DNA of 37,318 nt from an uncultured Pelagibacteraceae bacterium (GTDB lineage Bacteria; Pseudomonadota; Alphaproteobacteria; Pelagibacterales; Pelagibacteraceae): contig CACECY010000005.1 of the NCBI GenBank assembly GCA_902558205.1, positions 1 to 37,318 on the forward strand. Reading direction: 5' to 3'. Positions 31,467-37,318 of the stretch are shown one piece after another. A model generated the notes under the pieces. That model did no database searches and had not been told where the DNA came from. It was given only the letters and a program-made list of their open reading frames with translations. Made by a program: the position numbers and the translations under genes. Position 1 is the stretch's first letter, and every line of letters begins with the position of its first letter.

Positions 31467-34180
31467 TTTATGCCATGTCTAACACATAAATCTGGGCTTA
31501 TTTTCCAACATACTGGACATTTGACTCCCTTAGCTTTACTAGCTTCCGCCTCAACCATATCATTATCACCTTGTTTTACTATTGCTAATGAAGTTATGCA
31601 TAATTCTGCAAAATCAATATCTTTAAACAAATTTATCTTATTATCATTTAATTTAATTTTTAATTCTGCCTCTAGACTTGATCCTATTAATTTTTCTGCT
31701 CTTTTTTTTTCAATTTGAAGATTGCATATGTTTCTTATTTCAATTAGTTCTTTCCATTTTAAAAACAACTTATCATTTTGAAAATTATTTGGATAATCGA
31801 CAAAATTTTCTAAATGGATACTTTTTTTACTACCTACAATTTTATAAATCTCTTCAGTTGTAAAAGATAAAATTGGTGCAAACCATCTTAATAGTGAAGC
31901 CAAAATAACTTTTAATAACAATATTGTTGATTGTCTTTTTTTTGAGTCTTTAGGATCACAATACAGACAGTCTTTTCTAATATCGAAATAAAATGCTGAA
32001 AGATCAACCGTACAAAAATTTAATAATTCTTTATAAAGATTATGAAAATCATAATTTTTAAAATATTTTTTAAAATTTTCATTAAGTAAATAAATTTTAT
32101 GGAGCATGAATTGTTCAAGTTCAGGTAAATTATTTATGTCTATCTTTTCTAGATCAACTTCTTCATTATTATCATTAATGTTTCCTAATAAATATCTAAA
32201 TGTATTTCTGATTTTTCGATAAGACTCAGCATGTTGATCTAGAATAGAAAAATCTATTCTCAAATCTTCTGCATAATTTGACGATGCTACCCAAATTCTT
32301 AAAATATCAGCTCCATATTTTTTTAAAATATCTTCAGGCGCAATAACATTTCCCAAAGATTTAGACATTTTAAGGCCTTTTCCATCAACTACAAAACCAT
32401 GGGAAAGTATAGACTCAAATGGTGCCCTTCCTCTTGTTCCACATGATTCTAAAAGTGATGAATGAAACCAGCCTCTATGTTGATCTGATCCTTCTAAATA
32501 CATTGAAGCAGGCCATTTTAAATCTTCTCTTTTCTCTAAAACAAATGAATGTGTAGAGCCACTATCAAACCAAACCTCTACGATATCACTTAGTTTTTCA
32601 TACTCTTCAACATTGTATTTATCTCCTAAAAATCTTTGAGGATTGTCTGAAAACCAACAATCAGAACCTTCTTTTTCATAAATTGAGGCTATATTTTCAA
32701 TTACTTCATCATCCACTAAAATTTCTTTTGTTTTCTTATTAACAAAAATTGGAAGCGGAACACCCCAAACTCTTTGTCTTGAAACACACCAGTCAGGTCT
32801 AGTCTCAATCATTGATTTTAACCTTTCTTTTCCTTTGCTTGGATAAAAAGACGTTTTATCAATTGCTTTTAAAGCTTTATCTCTTAATTGATGGCTTTCC
32901 ATTGAAATGAACCACTGCGGAGTTGCTCTATGCACAAGAGGAGCTTTGGATCTCCATGAATGTGGATAAGAATGAACTAATTCACCATTAGATAACAAAT
33001 TTTTTTGCTCTTTAAGTTTTTCGATTACAATCGGATTTGCTTTAAATATATGTATTCCATTAAATAATTTTACATTGTCTGTATATTTTCCATCTCCGTC
33101 AACAGTTTCAATTGCTTTAATTCCATTATTTATGCATAAATTAAAATCATCAGGTCCATGGCTTGGAGCACAATGTACTATTCCTGTTCCTTGTTCAGTA
33201 GTAACAAATCTTGCATGAAGCATTGGGATATCGAATTCGTATCCAAGATTTAAAAAAGGATGATTACAAATCGTATTTTTAAATTTTTTCCCTTTAAATG
33301 TGTGAAGCTTTTTATAATCTTTTATCTCACACTCTTTAACAACAGAATCTACTAAGGCTTCTGCAATAACTATTTTTCTATTTTTAAAACTACCGTCGTC
33401 ATTCAATTCTAACACTGCGTAATCAAGAGACTCATTATATGCTAGAGCCTTATTTGCTGGAATGGTCCATGGTGTTGTTGTCCAAATTACAATTTCACAG
33501 CCTTTTAGCTCTTTATAATCAGAGGACTTTACTTGAAAGGATGCATAAATCGTATCAGATTTGTGATCTTGATATTCTACTTCAGCGTCTGCAAGAGCAG
33601 TTTTTTCAACTGTTGACCATAAAACTGGTTTAAAACCTTTGTATAAACTTCCCTCTTTTAAGAATTTTCCTAGTTCCCTTACAATTTGAGCTTCAGCATC
33701 AAAGCTCATCGTAGAGTAATAATTCTCCCAGTCTCCAATAACACCCAAACGTTTAAATTGAGATTTGTGAATTTCAATCCATTTTTCTGCAAATGTTCTA
33801 CACTCTTTTCTAAATTCAACTATTGGAACATCATTTTTATTTTTTTTATTTTTTTTATATTGTTCCTCAATTTTCCACTCTATAGGTAAACCATGACAGT
33901 CCCAGCCAGGAACATAAATACTATCTTTACCATCCATTTGGTGGAACTTTACAATTATATCTTTCAAAATTTTATTAAGAGCAGTGCCCATATGTATATT
34001 ACCATTCGCATAAGGTGGGCCATCATGAAGAATAAATTTTTCTTTTCCTTTATTGTTGTTTCTTAATTCATCATAAAGATTAATTTGTTTCCAATATTCT
34101 AAAATTTCAGGCTCTCTTATTGGTAAGTTTGCCTTCATAGAAAAAGCTGTTTTAGGAAGATTTATTTGTGATTTGGTCAT
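31463..34180 (-). CDS. ileS: Isoleucyl-tRNA synthetase
   Basis: DGPPYANGNIHMGTALNKILKDII (HIGH-type), WDCHGLPIE, KMSKSLGN (KMSKS), C-terminal zinc motif CPVCWKIS. Confidence 0.98.
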   Translation of the reverse strand: MTKSQINLPKTAFSMKANLPIREPEILEYWKQINLYDELRNNNKGKEKFILHDGPPYANGNIHMGTALNKILKDIIVKFHQMDGKDSIYVPGWDCHGLPIEWKIEEQYKKNKKNKNDVPIVEFRKECRTFAEKWIEIHKSQFKRLGVIGDWENYYSTMSFDAEAQIVRELGKFLKEGSLYKGFKPVLWSTVEKTALADAEVEYQDHKSDTIYASFQVKSSDYKELKGCEIVIWTTTPWTIPANKALAYNESLDYAVLELNDDGSFKNRKIVIAEALVDSVVKECEIKDYKKLHTFKGKKFKNTICNHPFLNLGYEFDIPMLHARFVTTEQGTGIVHCAPSHGPDDFNLCINNGIKAIETVDGDGKYTDNVKLFNGIHIFKANPIVIEKLKEQKNLLSNGELVHSYPHSWRSKAPLVHRATPQWFISMESHQLRDKALKAIDKTSFYPSKGKERLKSMIETRPDWCVSRQRVWGVPLPIFVNKKTKEILVDDEVIENIASIYEKEGSDCWFSDNPQRFLGDKYNVEEYEKLSDIVEVWFDSGSTHSFVLEKREDLKWPASMYLEGSDQHRGWFHSSLLESCGTRGRAPFESILSHGFVVDGKGLKMSKSLGNVIAPEDILKKYGADILRIWVASSNYAEDLRIDFSILDQHAESYRKIRNTFRYLLGNINDNNEEVDLEKIDINNLPELEQFMLHKIYLLNENFKKYFKNYDFHNLYKELLNFCTVDLSAFYFDIRKDCLYCDPKDSKKRQSTILLLKVILASLLRWFAPILSFTTEEIYKIVGSKKSIHLENFVDYPNNFQNDKLFLKWKELIEIRNICNLQIEKKRAEKLIGSSLEAELKIKLNDNKINLFKDIDFAELCITSLAIVKQGDNDMVEAEASKAKGVKCPVCWKISPDLCVRHGIK

Positions 34181-35100
34181 TAATTTTTTTTTGCAATATT
34201 TAAATCAGATTTAATTTGGACTCTTAGTTGATTAACATTTTTAAATTTTTTTTCTTTTCTAATAAACTTTAAAAACTCTACTGATAAAAGTTTATTATAC
34301 AGATTTCCAGAAAAATTAAATAAATGAACTTCTAACAGGATTTTTTTTTGATTAAATGTAGGTCTATATCCAAGATTTGCAATTCCTTTAAGATATTTAG
34401 GATTATTTTTTCTTGAGACTTTAACAGCATAAACACCTGGTTTTGCCAAAACATAATTTTTAATATCTATATTACATGTTGGAAAGCCAATTTTTTTTCC
34501 AACTTGTCTTCCCTTTTTTACAATTCCTTCTATCTCCCAATTTCTATTCAAAAGTTTATTAGCTTTCTGTAAAAATCCATTTTCTAAAAGTTTTCTAATT
34601 AAAGATGACGATACAATTTTTTTATTTTTGATTAATGGTTTTGGTTTAATAACTTTGTAATTAAAGATTTTTTCATTTTTTATTAGTAAATTGACATTTC
34701 CCTCTCTTTTATTTCCAAATTTAAAATTATTACTTACAAAAATGAATTTAGAATTTAATTTTTTACTTAAGATTTCTTTTATAAACTTAATAGGTTTTGT
34801 TTTAGAAAAGTTTTTATCAAATTTTTTTGTGATTACAAAATCAACTTTTAAAGTGCTAAGTAATTTAATTTTTTGATGAATATTTAAAAGTCTAAAATTT
34901 TTTAAATTTTTGTTAAAAAACATTTTGGGCATTGGGTTAAAATTAATAACACCAATTTTTAAATTATATTTTCTTTTATATGATTGTGCTAGTTTAAATA
35001 ATTTTTGATGGCCGAGATGCAAGCCATCAAAGTTGCCAATTAAAATAATCGAACCTCTGTATTTTTTTTCTATGTTAAAGTTGTAATAATGTTTTACCAT
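34180..35100 (-). CDS. ribF: Bifunctional riboflavin kinase/FAD synthetase
   Basis: ILIGNFDGLHLGHQKLF, VKKGRQVGKKIGFPTCNI, ANLGYRPTF, LLEVHLFNF. Confidence 0.96.
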   Translation of the reverse strand: MVKHYYNFNIEKKYRGSIILIGNFDGLHLGHQKLFKLAQSYKRKYNLKIGVINFNPMPKMFFNKNLKNFRLLNIHQKIKLLSTLKVDFVITKKFDKNFSKTKPIKFIKEILSKKLNSKFIFVSNNFKFGNKREGNVNLLIKNEKIFNYKVIKPKPLIKNKKIVSSSLIRKLLENGFLQKANKLLNRNWEIEGIVKKGRQVGKKIGFPTCNIDIKNYVLAKPGVYAVKVSRKNNPKYLKGIANLGYRPTFNQKKILLEVHLFNFSGNLYNKLLSVEFLKFIRKEKKFKNVNQLRVQIKSDLNIAKKN

Positions 35101-35912
35101 TTTAAATCAGACTGAATAAAGTTAACTATTGTTTCGTACTCTTTAGCAACTTGTTTAATGCCTTTGTGCTTAATTTCTTCTTTGTGAATTCCATTTGATA
35201 TTAATAAAGAATCATAATTTAAAAGATTTGCACCTTTAATATCTGTGTTTAGATTATCACCAATAGCTAATATTTTTTTATTACTGTTATCAATCGATTG
35301 ATTATAAACCTCAGGGTGAGGTTTTCCAAAATATACTACCTCTCCACCCATTTTTTCAAAAACCATAGCAACAGAACCTGCACAAAGCTCTCTTTTATTT
35401 CCACGATCAACAATTAAATCTGGATTTGTACATATCATTTTTTTATTAATGTGATTTTCAAATAAATTTTTATAATAAATTAAGTCTTTGTCAAAATTAT
35501 CAAACAATCCAGTACACAATAAATATTCGCTATCTTTAATATTTTCACTTTTATAATTTTTGAACAAATAAAACAAATCAAAATCCCTTGGTGGACCTAT
35601 ATGATAAAATTTTTTTGTTAAAAAATTTTTTTTTAGATAATTTAATGCTGCTTCACCTGATGTAAATACATTGTCTCTTAGTTCTTGATCCATGCCCATT
35701 TTTTGTAAAAAATTTCTGACGTTTTTATTTGGCCTTGGTGCATTTGTCAGAAGCACAAAAGTTTTGTTTTTCTTTAAAAGTTCTTTAAGAACAATTATTG
35801 CCTGTTCATGTAATTTGATCCCATTATGAATAACACCCCACAAGTCTATATAAAAAAGATCATAATTATCAGCTATTGACTGAAGACCATTAAAATCTAA
35901 ATTTTTAGTCAT
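35094..35912 (-). CDS. HAD superfamily class IIA hydrolase (TIGR01459-like)
   Basis: LFYIDLWGVIHNGIKLHEQA, LLTNAPRPN, YFGKPHPEVY, AIGDNLNTDIKGANLLNYDSLLISNGIHKEE. Confidence 0.88.
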   Translation of the reverse strand: MTKNLDFNGLQSIADNYDLFYIDLWGVIHNGIKLHEQAIIVLKELLKKNKTFVLLTNAPRPNKNVRNFLQKMGMDQELRDNVFTSGEAALNYLKKNFLTKKFYHIGPPRDFDLFYLFKNYKSENIKDSEYLLCTGLFDNFDKDLIYYKNLFENHINKKMICTNPDLIVDRGNKRELCAGSVAMVFEKMGGEVVYFGKPHPEVYNQSIDNSNKKILAIGDNLNTDIKGANLLNYDSLLISNGIHKEEIKHKGIKQVAKEYETIVNFIQSDLKW

Positions 35913-35950
35913 ATTTTAAGGTATAAACCATAAAAACCTGAATTTACTAG

Positions 35951-35964
35951 GAATATTAATATTC
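35951..35964. repeat. Perfect 14-bp palindrome GAATATTAATATTC upstream of groES
   Basis: Read directly; identical to its reverse complement; lies just upstream of the putative heat-shock promoter. Confidence 0.9.
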
Positions 35965-35979
35965 TTGAGTGTTTCTGAT

Positions 35980-36007
35980 CTTGAAATAGACGCCGAAATA
36001 TCTATAT
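35980..36007 (+). promoter_or_regulatory. Putative RpoH (sigma-32) promoter for groESL
   Basis: CTTGAAA at 35980-35986 and CTATAT at 36002-36007; CTTG-N18-CTATAT fits the alphaproteobacterial RpoH pattern. Confidence 0.7.
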
Positions 36008-36044
36008 GAAGCTCATATTTACAAAGATTTATTAAGGAGAATTT

Positions 36045-36335
36045 ATGAAGTTTAAACCGTTACACGATAGAGTTTTAATCGAAGTTTTAGATGGCAGTGA
36101 GAAAACTGCTGGAGGAATTATCATCCCCGATACAGCACAGGAAAAACCTCAAGAAGGTAAAGTTGTTGCAGTAGGTGGTGGAGCGAAAACTGAAGATGGA
36201 AAAATAATTCCAATGGACGTTAAAGTGGGTGATAAAGTTTTATTTGGCAAATGGTCAGGAACTGAAGTCAAAATAAATGGTAAAGAATATAGCATAATGA
36301 AAGAGTCAGACATTATGGGTATTTCTAGTAAATAA
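36045..36335 (+). CDS. groES: Co-chaperonin GroES
   Basis: [52 protein letters not shown] at 36034-36039. Confidence 0.99.
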   Translation: MKFKPLHDRVLIEVLDGSEKTAGGIIIPDTAQEKPQEGKVVAVGGGAKTEDGKIIPMDVKVGDKVLFGKWSGTEVKINGKEYSIMKESDIMGISSK

Positions 36336-36356
36336 TTATATTTAAAAGGAGAATAA

Positions 36357-37318
<962 letters not shown>

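Noticed and set aside
36006-36035. Nine-codon leader ORF MKLIFTKIY ending in TAA that overlaps the groES SD
   Set aside because: Its ATG overlaps the proposed -10 element, so it would lie upstream of the expected start site and not be transcribed.

Overview
This 37.3 kb, very AT-rich and extremely compact window reads as a chromosomal core segment of an alphaproteobacterium, most likely SAR11/Pelagibacterales. That assignment is inferred from composition, gene content and gene order; no search was run. Left to right: the 3' end of smc; the F0 ATP synthase operon (atpI-B-E-F'-F); a carotenoid/retinal cluster (crtI-crtB-crtY-blh) running into ispH-thrB-rnhA; on the minus strand a peroxiredoxin, thrC, SURF1 and the aa3 cytochrome c oxidase operon (ctaC-ctaD-ctaB-[41-aa coxF-like ORF absent from the ORF track]-ctaG-ctaE); rsmE; an L-2-haloacid dehalogenase-like HAD protein; DUF924; a dual-CDGSH protein, pirin and quinone oxidoreductase; DUF2721; ubiA; a lipid A/Kdo block (msbA-waaA-lpxK-lpxL); DUF2093; purD; rsmD; a minus-strand block (pgi, DUF3035-like lipoprotein, lspA, ileS, ribF, HAD-IIA); and groES plus a truncated groEL behind a likely RpoH heat-shock promoter. 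By my count only about 0.5 kb (~1.5%) lies between genes. I saw no mobile elements, CRISPR arrays, rRNA or tRNA genes. I found no convincing undescribed multi-gene system. The best second-look items are the retinal cluster placed between the F0 operon and ispH, the small coxF-like ORF, the groES control region, the CDGSH-pirin-QOR cassette, and a perfect 18-bp palindrome inside crtB.
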